Assembly (NCBI GenBank): GCA_964017045.1
Contig: OZ024804.1
Span: 19,888,537-19,952,536, forward strand
DNA from: Omphiscola glabra
Taxonomy: Eukaryota > Mollusca > Gastropoda > Lymnaeidae
Length of the DNA stretch: 64,000 nt
Direction of reading: 5' to 3'
The notes beneath the pieces are model-generated. The model ran no database searches. It worked only from the letters and a program-made list of their open reading frames with translations, and was not told where the DNA came from. The translations under genes and the position numbers were made by a program. The first letter of the stretch is position 1. Each line of letters starts with the position of its first letter. This document shows, piece after piece, positions 12,290 through 23,816 of this stretch.

Positions 12290-13080
12290 GACGACTCAAC
12301 CACTTCGATTTGCAATATGGAATGTAAGGACGATGTTTCTTGGCTTTGAAATCGACATTCAAGAGGTTGAGCTCAAGGAAAACTGCTGTAATTGACAAGG
12401 AGCTCGTCAGACTAAACATTGATATTGCCTGCCTTCAAGAGACCCGACTAGTGGATAGTGGTACCATAAAGGAAGCCAGCTACACATTATATTGGCAGGG
12501 GAAACCCGCAGATGAACCTAGGTGATATGGTGTTGGATTTGCCGTAAAAAACACATTATTGGCCTGTATTGAACCTCCTACATCGGGATCGGAGAGGATT
12601 CTGCGACTGCGTATGTCATCATCTGCAGGCAAGGCCAGCGTACTCAGTGTGTATGCTCCAACTCTTTATTCGTCTCCAGGTGAGAAAGATCAGTTCTATG
12701 AGGCTCTGGACCAAGAATTATCATGTGTTCCCAAAAGCGAAGCATTGTACATTCTGGGCGACTTTAATGCTAGGGTAGGAGCTGATCAGGAAGCCTGGCC
12801 TTCATGTCTTGGTTATCATGTATTAAGAAGGATTAATGATACCGGACAACGTCTGTTGGATTTGAGCTGCTCCCATGGTCTCTGTGTTACCAACACCTTC
12901 TTCAAATGTAAACAAATCCAAAAAGTATAATGGCGACACCCACGTTCCCGCCACTGGCACCAGCTAGACCTCGTCATCAGTAGGCGTGTGGAGCTAGCCA
13001 GTGTACTTCACACACGCAGTTACCACAGTGCCGACTGTGACATGGACCATTCTCTTGTAGCAAGCAAGATACGACTAATG
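12290..13080 (+). pseudogene. LINE endonuclease (APE-like) domain, frameshifted
   Basis: Reads as exonuclease-endonuclease-phosphatase fold pieces in two or more frames: N-V-R-T-M at the start, I-A-C-L-Q-E-T-R with the catalytic Glu, S-V-Y-A-P-T, G-D-F-N-A-R-V-G with the catalytic Asp/Asn, and D-H-S-L-V with the catalytic His. An in-frame stop at about 12523 and a frame shift near 12390 break it. Confidence 0.75.
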
Positions 13081-13160
13081 CTAAAAAATGGCATAAGGCA
13101 AAAAATAAGTGTCGTCCACGAATTAACATCCACTGCTAAAAAAATCAGCAATTCTCAAAA

Positions 13161-14774
13161 GTGTTGCAGGATACACTTGCTAAAGGGTCACCCGATAGCA
13201 CTATTGACTCTAACTGGACTCATTTACGAGATGCTATGTATGATTCAGACATGTCCGCCTACGGTAAAATGGAGCATAAAAATAATGACTGGTACGAGGC
13301 GCATTGGAATGTGATGGAACCCGTAACCGAGATGAAGAGAAGAGCCCTACTTGCCTATAGGGATGCACCTTGTGCTCGTACACTACAGGCTCTCCGAAAT
13401 GCAAAAATAATATCCCAGCAGACTGCCCATCATTGTGCCAACACTTACTGGCTGGAAATTTGCAACTGCATCCAATCAGCTTCTGACAAAGGGGATGCAA
13501 GAAACATGTACGAGGGCATCAAGAGGGCCTTAGGTCCACATATCTCAAAAATAGCACCGCTCAAGTCCAAGACTGCTCAAATTATTCAGAACCCAAACGA
13601 ACAACTCCGGCGTTGGGTTGAGCATTATCTTGAGCTATTCGCAACAGTGAAAGTAATCCCTGAGACCGCTCTGAATAACATTCCAGCCTTGACAATAATG
13701 GAAGAACTAGATGAAGAGCCAACAATGCAGGAGCTCTAAAAAGCAATAGATTACCTTGCTGTTGGGAAGGCACCAGGGTTTGACGGCATTTCCCCGGAAG
13801 TCCTCAAAAATGGAAAAACAATACTAATTCAGACCTTACATGAGCTCCTCTGTCTGTGTTGGGAAAAAGGTCACATTCCCCAGGACATGAGAGACGCTCA
13901 CATCGTAACATTGTACAAAAATAAAGGGAACCGAAGTGATTGTAATAACTACCGAGGAATTTCTCTCCTTGGTTTAGTTGGAAAGACCTTTGCCCGTGTT
14001 GCCTTAAAACGATTGCAGAGTCTGGCTAACCGCATCTATCCAGAGTCCCAGTGTTACTTCCGGAGTGGGCTCTCAACTATAGACATGATATTCTCGTTAC
14101 GCCAAATGCAGGAGAAGTGTCGTGAACAGCATATGCCTCTTTATATCGCTTTCATAGATCTGACAAAGGCATTCGACTTGGTAAGTCGGAATGGCCTGTT
14201 CAGTATCTTACAAAGAATAGGGTGTCCCCCACGACTGCTCACAATCATACAATCGTTTCACAAAAACATGCACAGCACAGTCACATTCAATGGCGCTGTC
14301 TCTGAGGCATTCTCAGTCAGCAGCGGATTAAAACAGGGTTGTGTACTGGCACCAACTCTCTTCTCCATTTTCTTCTCGCTGCTCCTTCAATTTGCTTTCC
14401 GATGGCAGGACAAGGTGCCTAACACAGAGGTCTTGGAACGTTCCAAAATGTGTAGCATATTCTCCGCTCTTAGCAAGAAGCGCCTTCGATGGTTAGGCCA
14501 CGTAAGGAGAATGGAGGAAGGCCGTATTCCAAAGATGCTGTTGTATGGAGAGTTGGCAGAAGGGACAATACTTATTGGACGGCCTCGCCTGAGATATATG
14601 GATGTTTGCAAAAAGATCATGAAGGAAGCGAGCATTGAAGTCAACAACTGGGAGATCATTGCCGAACAACGTTCCAGCTGGCGAACGGCAGTGTACGAAG
14701 GAGTGAAAAATGCAGAAGATGTGCGGAACGAAGCCCTTGCAAGAAAAAGAACAGCACGGAAGGCCAAAAATTAA
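13161..14774 (+). pseudogene. LINE reverse transcriptase lacking the catalytic FADD block
   Basis: Linker and RT finger motifs occupy 13161-13739. The UAA at 13737-13739 breaks the frame, and the same frame resumes (A-I-D-Y-L-A-V-G-K-A-P-G) into 13887-14774. RT motif A (F-D-L, around 14165) and the G-L-K-Q-G-C block (around 14327) are present. Around 14385-14400 the protein jumps to the C-terminal region, so the second catalytic aspartates are missing and the enzyme would be inactive. Confidence 0.8.
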
Positions 14775-15232
14775 CCAGGAATCATCATTATCCTGCGTGA
14801 AATGCAGACGAGATTGTCATTCCAGGATTGGCCTAGTGAGCCACTCGTCGAAGTGTAGGACTACAATATAGCTACTCCATCGTCTCGTGAAGACGGAAGG
14901 ATGCCATACATTACTTGCCAAGACTATTTTGTGCATACCAGCTACCTCAGTTCAATGTGAACGATTGTTCAGCTCGGCTGGTTATTGTCAATAAGACACG
15001 CTCATCACTTGAACCAAATAATGTCAACAAACTTGTTTGTTTGCGTAGTTGGTTAAAAGATGACATATAAACGAGACATTCCGGTGTTATTTCGATTTTC
15101 GACAAGTATGTTTAATAAATGTTACTTATGACACTATACATTTTAATTTTTGGATTTAATCGAAATTAACAATTAAGTAATCGTTAATATTTCAAACGTT
15201 AACTATTAAATTTAAATTAATCGTTAACAGCC

Positions 15233-15235
<3 letters not shown>

Positions 15236-15309
<74 letters not shown>

Positions 15310-15312
15310 TCA
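15236..15312. repeat. (TA)n microsatellite
   Basis: Nearly perfect TA repeat of roughly 75 bp, at the right edge of the hAT element. Confidence 0.95.
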
Positions 15313-15349
15313 CTACTAACGCTTGCTACCTCTCCTGATGGTCCGTAAT

Positions 15350-17000
15350 ACAATGAAATAGCTGTTAAGATCTGATGAAAACAGTTGTCATAATCGGAGT
15401 TCTAAAGGAAAGACGTTATCGTTGGATTTGACACAGTACGAGCAAAGAAAGAAGATTAGGCTTCTTTTGAAATAGAAAAAAAGAAGAAGCCAGAAAACGT
15501 AAATTGAATGAAGTTGTAACATTATCCGATTATTCAGATGAGGATGTGAACATAGTGAAGTGGGAGTTGTGGTTAAAGTTCAATCATCATTAAAGGAAGT
15601 CTAGGAAAAAGGAAAACGTACATCATACTCAAGGGTTTCCCAGCATTTGGCTGCTGCATAAGATACTACGGACACAAGTAATCGAATGGCCGATTTTATT
15701 CTCACAGCTACAACTAGATCATCCCGGGCTCAACCAGCTAAAGTTCAAAAGTTTCAGTGTCTGTTAGTAGCATTGTGTTGAAAGGGCAGAAAAATCTATC
15801 TGAACTTTTTGAAATCGAAGAAAGAAAGAAAAAATTACTTAACCGATTGTCCATCATTTGTTCACTAAAATTCTAAGATATTAGCTACTCTCTCAGATTG
15901 AACGAAAAGGAAGAAATAGTTGATTTTTACTTTTTTTAAAATGTAAAAGCTGTTGTGAGGCTCAACGATTGTTACGGTAATAAGGTAACATCTTTTACAA
16001 CTGTATTTAACATCTTCAGCGATTGGGGACTTATAATTAAGTGTTCATTTGACACATTAGCTGGTGATTAATTGGTGCTAGTCTTTTTCGCAGACTAAAA
16101 TCAACAAGATGTAATTATGGTTTGCTATGTACGAGCCATATTTTAGAAGATCCTGATGAAGCTATATTCAAATCAATAGCAGGCTTAATATCAGGTCAAC
16201 TTTTTAAAAAAGAAAATCTGAGACTATTTTTAAAATACCTTGAAACATGAGCAGATGTTAAACTAAATAGAAATATATTGTTGCTTAAAAATCACGTAAA
16301 TGTGGTTGACTGACGTACTTTTAGAGAACAAACTTACATTTCGAGGAAAAAAAAACCTCCCGTATTAAAAAGATCGTGTGCTCACAGGGCCTAATACCAT
16401 GCCCATTGGATATCAAAACTGCTCTATGTGCTGAAAATGTAAATACTTCGAAACCAGTTTCAACTGACAAACGTGGAGAAGAAGTCTTGTTTTGCACTGG
16501 ATGACTTGTCCAGATACTTATGACGCTCCTTTCAGGGATCTCACATTTATATTATCGCTGTACAATTACAAACACACTTCAAATAATGTGTCCATATCAA
16601 GTTTGAATGCACTTGCTCGTCCTTTCTGTTGCTTGATTAATATCATTAGCCCATTACTCTCACAGAGTTGACCTCCAAATAAAACAAAACTGGCATTGTG
16701 TTTTAAGCGTAAGAACTGCTTAAAACGAAAAAGTTGATGGAGTAACACAAGATAGTCTAAATGATGATATAAACCCAAAGACATCAGGCATGTTTGTTTG
16801 TCCATCTTCTGCTCTCTTCTTAAAATTAAGAAAACATTTAAAAAATATTGATATCTCCTTCCCATTTGAACTCATTAATGCTTAGAAAAATTAAACCAAT
16901 ATGTACAAGCAAAGACAGTTTCTAGATCACTTACAGTTGTAACTGACAGTTTATGGAGAGGTGTAGCACTTGTAACTACTTGCAGCCCTTCCATAACTAT
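15350..17000 (+). other. Decayed, unclassified coding-like debris
   Basis: Base composition is less AT-skewed than the neighbourhood and plus-strand frames stay open in pieces. One 55-60 codon stretch (about 16079-16248) reads C-N-Y-G-L-L-C-T-S-H-I-L-E-D-P-D-E and then I-S-G-Q-L-F-K-K-E-N-L. Stops and frame changes are frequent. It is probably an old transposable-element protein; I cannot name the family. Confidence 0.35.
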
Positions 17001-17719
17001 AAAAAATTCCCCTTTAGTTTGTAGGAAGGAAAAAAAAATTGAGAAAACCCTAAAAAAATATTGATTTAATAAGTATCAATAAACCTTTTGTTTTCGTATC
17101 GGAAGGAATACTGTCATTGCATATATTTGTAAGAAGATTTGTTACTATACTAATGCTCGCATTTAGACTCCATTTTGAATCAATCTAACACATACATATA
17201 TATTGATATTAAATTTATATTTATATGTAGAATTTAATTTTTTGGTCAAGACCTTCAGATTCTGTGAAAACGTAGATGTCCTTTAAGTTTAACACATTTC
17301 GTCTCTATTCCCACAGAGTGTTGCTTTGAATCAAATGAGCTTGATTTTCCATTAGTACTGTTCTTCTAGAATTCTATTTTTACTAGCTTCATTAACGTAC
17401 TTTAAAAAAATTATAATGACAACTTAAAATAAATTTATCCATATTGCAGTTGTTGCTTCTTCATTGGACTTGTACATGAAATGATCCTTCGCTTTAACAA
17501 CAACTCACAATGTTTCTTCAAAGCCATCAGAAAACTACAATGACGAAGCTTGTTCAAAAAAAAAAAAAAATGAGTTCCTGTGGAACGTTACGGTAAATTA
17601 TACCGATAAGAAAATTATCGTAACAAAGACAAGTTAATTAACCATAGAGTCACGGAAGATATAAAGCAATTGTCCTGGAGGATATCACCAAATATGCAAT
17701 GATCCTGTTATTGGGACGT

Positions 17720-17754
<35 letters not shown>

Positions 17755-17810
17755 GTCGCAAATCTAGTGCGTGAACTATGGCTGACCCTCCCGTTTGGCA
17801 ACACAACAGG
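17001..17810. other. Low-complexity AT-rich region with T-homopolymer
   Basis: No gene seen. A T-run of about 30 bases lies at 17722-17752 and an A-run at about 17557-17571; these are likely retroposon tails whose bodies are no longer recognisable. Confidence 0.5.
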
Positions 17811-18332
17811 TGTAGTGTAATTATAAATGGTATCCCTTGTCCTTGACTATATGTAAACATAGTCTACAGTCAATTTCTTTAGAACCTACGAGACAGGCTG
17901 AGTCACAGATACAATGCGTAACCTATTTCTGGAAAAGTCTCTATAAATAAGCAGATGGACATAGGGAGCGGTATGAGCTAGATAGAGACAGCGAATCATA
18001 AAGAGAGTCAGAGATTACAATTACGATACCAGTCAAAAGCGCGACTAATAGACTGACATACTGTACTGATCGTAAATATTGTACATTATATTTACTGCTG
18101 TAGGTGTGTTTGCCCTTTCCAAATCTATCGGTATCAGTTTATTGCTGTACTGTAAGTGAATAGCCTTAGCCTTAGTTTATATTCCTTTTTATTTTGTATT
18201 ATAAAGTTAATTTTAATGAATTATTATTTGTAATTAGCACTAGTTTGGGTATCGTTCTTTATTACTTAATTTAATTAATGGTATCTTCCTTTGTCGTGTA
18301 ATGTTTATCAACGAGCCATATATTACAATACA
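17811..18332 (+). mobile_element. Candidate solo LTR (about 522 bp)
   Basis: Begins TGTAGTGTAATTATA and ends TATATTACAATACA, so the ends are TG...CA with an imperfect short inverted repeat. A TATA-like TCTATAAATAAGCAG sits at about 17939-17953. I see no convincing target duplication and no internal gag-pol sequence. It could equally be another repeat with similar ends. Confidence 0.3.
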
Positions 18333-18499
18333 CGTTTAAATTCTCTGCACAATTTAGCGGTACTTAACTATTCATTCTGCCAAGAATCCATGTTACGAAC
18401 TCTTCTGAAATGTTATAAACAATGCCTTGTTTGCAATAGAAGGTTAAGTATACGCTTTTCTCTTGTCCCCAATGATGCCTGACGTTTTTTCAACATTGG

Positions 18500-20290
18500 T
18501 AAGGTAAAATCATCTCGTCATACACGCCTTCCTTCTGTCGTCTACGCACGACAAAGAATTATACAGTCGACATGATCAGAAACAAAGCCAACGTGCCAAT
18601 CTCTGCCATTGCGTTGATAACCAAAAGTGTTGGAAATAGAATATTCCTGGAACCACTGTAGTTGATTACGGTATAATTGCTAGCGCATACATACACTGCT
18701 CATTTTTACCCCATTTTGAAACAGTAGAGATTGCTATCCCACGCGTTAATTTATTAAGAATTAGGGACGCTTTACAAAATAAATAACTATATAAATATAC
18801 TCATGGTTACACAGTTAGAAGGGTTAAATAGTGTAGATTTTTTTATATCTTTGCTGAGACTTTCAAGTGTTTTAATAAGTTGTTCAATGCTTGAGTTGCC
18901 ACTTTGTAATGGTTGATTGTATGATGGTGTAGGCACTGAGAGAACATTTTCGGAATTATTAAATTAATTAATTTTTCAAGGTTAAACAATTTTCAGATAC
19001 TATTTATCGAACTAAACACATCCAGAACATGTATAATAATTATATTTATAAGAATTCGATCAATAAATATCATAAGTAATATTTTCTGCAAGAATCAGAT
19101 TTTAATTACAAATATAACAACGGAAGTGGTTTATATAATTTATGTTATATATATTTTGTCTGTATCGTAAAAAAAATATGTGTTTAATCCATATTTTTAA
19201 ATAAAGTAAGCATCAAGCTACATATATATTCACATCCACTATCGTCAAATCAAATGTTCCACAATTTTATAAACAAATGATGAAATCAACCAACCGATCA
19301 GTTTACTACAGACATTATAGTTATCCCTGATCATGAAAAAAAGCCCAGAAATCTGTTCAAACAAAAACTCCAAAAGTATGTTCGAAATTTCAACACACAC
19401 TCAATATTCTAAAAATCATATGGTTAATCTCATCACCCGATTGTTCACCAGACGCATTGAAGAACCTTACAACCCAATGGTTCACCTGACGCCTTGAAGA
19501 CCCAGAAAACTAAATTATTCACCTGAAATCTTGAAGAATCTGACAACACAATGGTTCACCTGAAATCTTGAAGAATCTGACAACACAATGGTTAACCTGA
19601 AATCTTGAAGAATCTGACAACACAATGGTTAACCTGATATCTTGAAGAATCTGACAACACAATGGTTCACCTGACGTCTTGAAGAAACTGACAACAGAAT
19701 TATTCACCTGACATCTTAAAGAATCTGACAACACAATGGTTCACCTGACATCTTGAAGAATCTGACAACACAATGGTTCACCTGACATCTTGAAGAATCT
19801 GAAAACACAATTGTTCACCTGACATCTTGAAGAATCTGACAACACAATGGTTCACCTGACATCTCGCAACAAACATTTAAAAAAAAACACACATTCAGAA
19901 AAGTACTGTAAAGAATGAAAACACTCCTTGCAATGTTAGCAAAAGCAACATGTCAATTATTTGGAAAACTATATCATCTCGTGATAAATAAAAACTTAAC
20001 AATGTTCACATGAAGGCACTATGTGGGGAAGAGTATCATAGTTTAATATTATTACTAAAGTAAAATAACCGCTCTCCTTTTTATGCGCTCGCTGCTCCCA
20101 CCCTAATTTATACAAGTTTTATTAGTCATTTAAAATCATATTTGAGAAGTGCACCGTAAAAAAACATTTCTTAATGCTGATTTCCAGATTTATTTAAGAG
20201 CTTGGTCGTGTTACTATACTACGCCGTTATGCCCGAACAACGCTCACAAGGTTCTCAAGTAGACACACGACATACCATAAATCAATGCAA
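18500..20290 (-). pseudogene. Pseudogene G: degraded duplicate of gene F
   Basis: The locus aligns with F along exons, intron and flanks. The exon-2 start (C-A-G-T-G-C-C-T-A-C-A-C at about 18932-18943 read in minus) and the TM-coding stretch near 18590-18640 match F. The intron around 19200-19330 matches 29770-29910. The exon-1 remnant lies at about 20165-20265. Cysteine codons are lost, stops appear soon after the exon-2 start, the acceptor AG is missing and no start codon remains. The intron carries a 37-bp minisatellite expansion. It is a non-functional copy. Confidence 0.7.
19440..19865. repeat. 37-bp minisatellite, about 11 copies, in the intron of pseudogene G
   Basis: Units follow AATGGTTCACCTGACATCTT then GAAGAATCTGACAACAC with scattered substitutions. 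A single related unit (about 30018-30055) sits at the equivalent place in the intron of F, so the array expanded after the F/G duplication. Spacers are absent, which rules out a CRISPR-like structure. Confidence 0.9.
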
Positions 20291-20329
20291 ATATGATTTA
20301 AATCATGATAACATAATTAAATATTATTA

Positions 20330-20770
20330 GTATTAGTAGTATTTTTATATGGCGCGGTACACGAGCCTAGGGCTGGGCTCACCACGCTGTACTTACACTT
20401 TAACAAACATAAACATGAACTTCAATATTAACATACATTAATTAAATAAAACAAAACACATGTATATTCACGCTCCCCCCATGCCATAAATATTTACATA
20501 TAATGCCATGGACGGCACCAAGCAAAGTTGTTTGTCGGTCAAGGTAATCAGTCAGGATAGTATAGTTTAAAGAGATGTGTTTTGAGGCCAGTTTTGAAGG
20601 TTGTGATGGTCGGTATATTTCAAATGTTTAGTGGAAGAGAATTCCATTGTTTCGGGGCACAGTAAGAGAAAGATCTTTCACCGTATGTTTTTGTGCGAGT
20701 CTTGGGGCCAGAAAGAATACGCCCGTCTGCGGAGGAGCAACGCTATCGAAGGCGATCTTGCTGACATTGG
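20330..20770 (-). mobile_element. L2/CR1-like non-LTR 3' end
   Basis: On the minus strand, about 20690-20565 encodes S-F-S-Y-C-A-P-K-Q-W-N-S-L-P and T-F-K-T-G-L-K-T-H-L-F, the common C-terminus of CR1/L2-like reverse transcriptases. A 3' UTR follows with the TACAGCGTGGTGAGCCCAGC segment and a TATAAAAATA/(TAA)n tail near 20340. It is truncated at its 5' side. Confidence 0.65.
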
Positions 20771-22399
20771 GCAAAAACGATCTAGTATTTGGAAAAAAAA
20801 AGTCTAAATCTACTAATTAATTTCGTTTTCCTTTCTTATTATATATCAATTGACAAAATCTGGGTTTATTTTTGGAACAATTAATATGCTTCTTTTTGTT
20901 GTAAAGATCGATATATTCATGTGTTTCTTTTTTGTATAACACATCTGATAAGAATGTTGAATGTCCTTATCACATGAATAAATCAACAAGAGTTTAGAAA
21001 TTGGTATTTGAAATTAATTATTACGGTGTGAAAGAAAATCTAATCAAGACCTCTTATTTTATTTTAGACAATGTTAACAAAGGCGTCGGAAATATGTTAA
21101 AAATTATTAAAAACTTGCTAAATTGCGGATGGCTAACATTGTATGGTATTTCATTTCCTTATGAGATATGAATTGGTGTTTTTTTTTTTACTTTTATTTT
21201 AGTACTTAATTATTTATTTTTTTTGGTTCATCTTAAAAATTTAAACTTTCAACAAATTCTTCTTTAATAAACTCATGTTTTATTTTAATAGGACGTTGCT
21301 CAGTGTTCGTCCATATCAGGAATTTTCATCATGTTTTGTATTCACTTGATAATCATGCGAGAAACAAAGTTATACATGACATTTCCTTGTTTATAAATTA
21401 GGTATCTCTTTCTTCTAATTTGATGTTAAAATTGTTTATTTTATGGGAATTATTTAACAGCACACACACAGTCACACACACACTCATCATAGCCCACACA
21501 CTATACCACGAAACTACGCATGCATGCACGCAGACACAGTTACACACATTCATTAGCATAATTAACCCATAAACATGCAAATACTTATGAAGGATACATC
21601 CCAAACAATTTATTATACAATATTGAAAGTTTTTAAGACGTTTTTTTCTGCTCTCAAATCTATGCGGGTTATCTGTAACGTTTGTACATAGTTTCTCATT
21701 GCTTAAGTGATCGCGATTGCTTCTTTCAGTTAATGCAGGTATAAGTGGAGAACTTTGCTTTTTAGATTTATGCCCAGTTAAATAGTAACATTACTTTATT
21801 GTGTGTTAAAGTCGATGTGTTTTTTTACATTTTCAAACTTCAGCGAGGCGTTGTGCCATCCACCCATCTCAACTTATTCTGTTTTGACATTGATGTCGAC
21901 GATTAATTGTGTACCTATTTACCAAACTATCCCGGTCTATTGATTGGGAAAATATGTTCTAGAGAGTGCAATTTCTTGAATTTCTTTGCTAGAGGGCTCT
22001 TATGTATTCCAAATATATTTAAGCTGGCAGATTCCCTATCAGGAGATTTTTACTATTTTTTTCTAAACATTACGAGATATAATATGCTTAAAAGATTGTA
22101 CTATTTTTCTGCACGTGTAACTAATATTTGGATCCATCACGGATTGGACTAAATTATTTTAAACAGTGATAAATAGTGAATTTTAGTTTACATTTAGATT
22201 TACTCAATTAATTCATTTTTATCACATAATAAGACATTTTAATACGTTATTTTACAAATGCCAAAATTGTGTTCATTGAAATTACGATACCTACTGAGCT
22301 TCTATGCAGCTTTTTACGTTCCCCTTAGCGACCTGATAGCGTTGTAATTTTTATTAATGCAAACAAAATATTCATTTTAAAGGTAGTCAACTTTGTGAC
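20771..22399. other. Intergenic AT-rich DNA, with the decayed tail of gene B at its right end
   Basis: No intact gene. About 20960-21090 weakly matches the upstream flanks of H and F. A CA-rich block lies at 21460-21550. From 22399 down to about 22225 the minus strand still aligns with the C-terminal coding region of gene C, including a TAACGTATTA block corresponding to the Y-x-V-L-E-P codons, but it is frameshifted and partly deleted. Confidence 0.5.
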
Positions 22400-23816
22400 T
22401 CATTCTTTCCTCAACTGAATATTACAATACATATGTGAATCAATCTCTTCGTATACTACTACATCATGGGAATCAATCTCTTCGTATACTACTATATCAT
22501 GGGAATCAATGTAACTAAGTTGACAACATGACTTCTTGTTTAGCCAAATGGTAACTATTATCGAGATAAGCAGTATCGTTATTATTATTGAAGGTATGGC
22601 GAGAAGTAAATACGTATTTGTTAAATATTTATTGCATGTATCCAGGCTGATGACACCAAAGCTGTTGTTGATCAGTGTTACAGAAACAGGCTGTTGCCAG
22701 CTGATCTGCAACGTTTTGAACAATGTGTTGCTTGTGTTAGGGGCGTGAGTTGCTCTAACATGTATTATCGTATCACAACTTATTTCACCCTGGACACACG
22801 ATATATTAAAATATGAAAAATAAGGATATATGCACACTCGTTTTAAAGAACAGTTGATATTTATGAGAGTTTGATTTGCGTCGGGTTTCGCTTGCCCCAA
22901 TATCGGCAGCACATGGAATACTGTTGTGTTTGAGGGTTGTGTTGTCATTACGCATGGTTCCAAGTAAACGCCTAATAAACATTCTAGAAATCTGTGGAGA
23001 TTTATTGTTATTATTAGTAGTAGCAGTTTTATATAGCGCGGTACCCCAGCCTAGGGCTAGGCTCACCACGCTGTACATACAATTTAACAAATATTATCAT
23101 GAACTTAAAAATTAACATACATAAACAAGGGAAAAAAAGAAAGGGGAAAAAAAAAAACATTTTTAATAAATTGGTTAGTTAAATTGAAATGTATCATACT
23201 GATTATTAATAGGACAATCTTACAAATAATCAAAACGGACAAGTATTAATATTGAGTTACATTGAACAAGGTTAAAAGTAAATATGTTAACATTTACAGA
23301 TCATTTAAAAAGATGCAAATTCTTAAACCGTATGTGTTTTTTTTAATATAATGATACTATCAATATATAGTGTGAATTTTTGGTTCCACAACACCTTTAT
23401 ATTCATTTAATTTTATTATTATTATTATTTTTAATCTTTCCAACAATGTGTTCAATGCATCATTTGAATAATATCAATGCCAATTAGAATATTAATTTTT
23501 TTAAAAAAAACAGCAATTACATCTACATTAAAAGACATAAAAGATAAATTTAATTTACTCTGCTAAAATATACACTCTCCTGTCATTTTGTAATAAATGT
23601 TTATATTGTAGTTACATTTTACGTTTCAAAAACAACTATGACTTACTAACAAAATTCTTACCCCATCAAACTTAAATCGTCAACATAAATATCTAGGTTA
23701 CTGTACTGTAAAACTAACACTTCGTTTAACTCTGAGACGTGAGCCTGTGTCAATCCCGATGTAGTCAAAACAATCAAGAAATAATTTAGCACAAACTGGA
23801 CTAAATGGACATCCAT
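22400..23816 (-). CDS. Gene B: receptor-like protein with duplicated YEEI and truncated tail
   Basis: Exons 23816-23662 and 22991-22400, with a 670-bp phase-2 intron (GG|GTAAGA ... CCACAG|A); 248 aa. Signal peptide MDVHLVQFVLNYFLIVLTTS. The ectodomain has the family Cys pattern (56, 65, 99, 117, 124, 171) plus an extra Cys105. The membrane span is about 179-202. The tail has Y221-E-E-I and Y232-E-E-I, a duplicated D-S-H-D-(I/V)-V-V-Y-E-E-I unit, then Y240-C-N-I and a stop. The two YEEI motifs are seven residues apart, which fits ITAM spacing. Relative to C, one base is lost right after the Y-C-N-I segment, creating the stop; decayed tail DNA continues to about 22225. It could be a functional short form or an early pseudogene. 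A retrotransposon 3' end sits in the intron next to the acceptor. Confidence 0.7.
22996..23115 (-). mobile_element. Retrotransposon 3' end (SINE/LINE tail) in the intron of gene B
   Basis: Contains the TACAGCGTGGTGAGCC / GGCTGGGGTACCGCGCTATA block and an ATTATTATT-type tail shared with 20330, 26690, 40440 and 59320. Its tail abuts the splice acceptor of B exon 2 and forms part of the polypyrimidine environment. Confidence 0.65.

Larger units (their letters stand above)
12267..14913 (+). mobile_element. APE-type non-LTR retrotransposon, internally deleted, nested in hAT
   Basis: An apurinic-type endonuclease domain (about 12290-13080) shows R-F-A-I-W-N-V-R, C-L-Q-E-T-R, Y-A-P-T, G-D-F-N-A-R-V-G and D-M-D-H-S-L-V. 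The reverse transcriptase follows (about 13160-14400) with G-K-A-P-G-x-D-G-I, F-I-D-L-T-K-A-F-D and G-L-K-Q-G-C-V-L-A-P. The frame then passes directly from the L-F-S-I-F-F-S-L-L-L region to a C-terminal block (L-R-W-L-G-H-V-R-R-M, G-R-P-R-L-R), with the F-A-D-D catalytic block absent. A 3' UTR ends near GACGGAAGGATGCC. Several frame breaks are present. Domain order fits the RTE/Jockey-like group; I cannot fix the clade without a phylogeny. Confidence 0.85.
10560..15230 (+). mobile_element. Decayed hAT transposon (BED/ZBED type), split by a nested LINE
   Basis: Edges are approximate and set by inverted AT-rich termini built on TTTTAACGATTAA and TTAATCGTTAACAG. The transposase is broken into several frames. 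An N-terminal BED-like finger (10658 onward, F-Y-C-x2-C ... H) has its last ligand altered. A block at about 10965-11270 reads A-L-A-N-W-I-A-S-S-G-R-P, then D-F-W-T-S-L-G. The core at 11256-11792 has T-D-N-A-R-N, H-I-P-C-L-A, V-G-H-F-K-H-S and D-V-P-T-R-W-N-S. After a frame break it continues at about 11790-12250. The C-terminal dimerisation region resumes after the insertion, at about 14915-15070 (V-N-K-T-R-S-S-L). Multiple stops and frameshifts make it inactive. Confidence 0.85.

Noticed and set aside
14387..14767. Minus-strand open frame opposite the LINE C-terminus
   Set aside because: Shadow of the reverse transcriptase C-terminal coding region on the plus strand.
19440..19865. CRISPR-like direct repeats
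   Set aside because: Units are contiguous without unique spacers and sit in an intron of a eukaryotic pseudogene.
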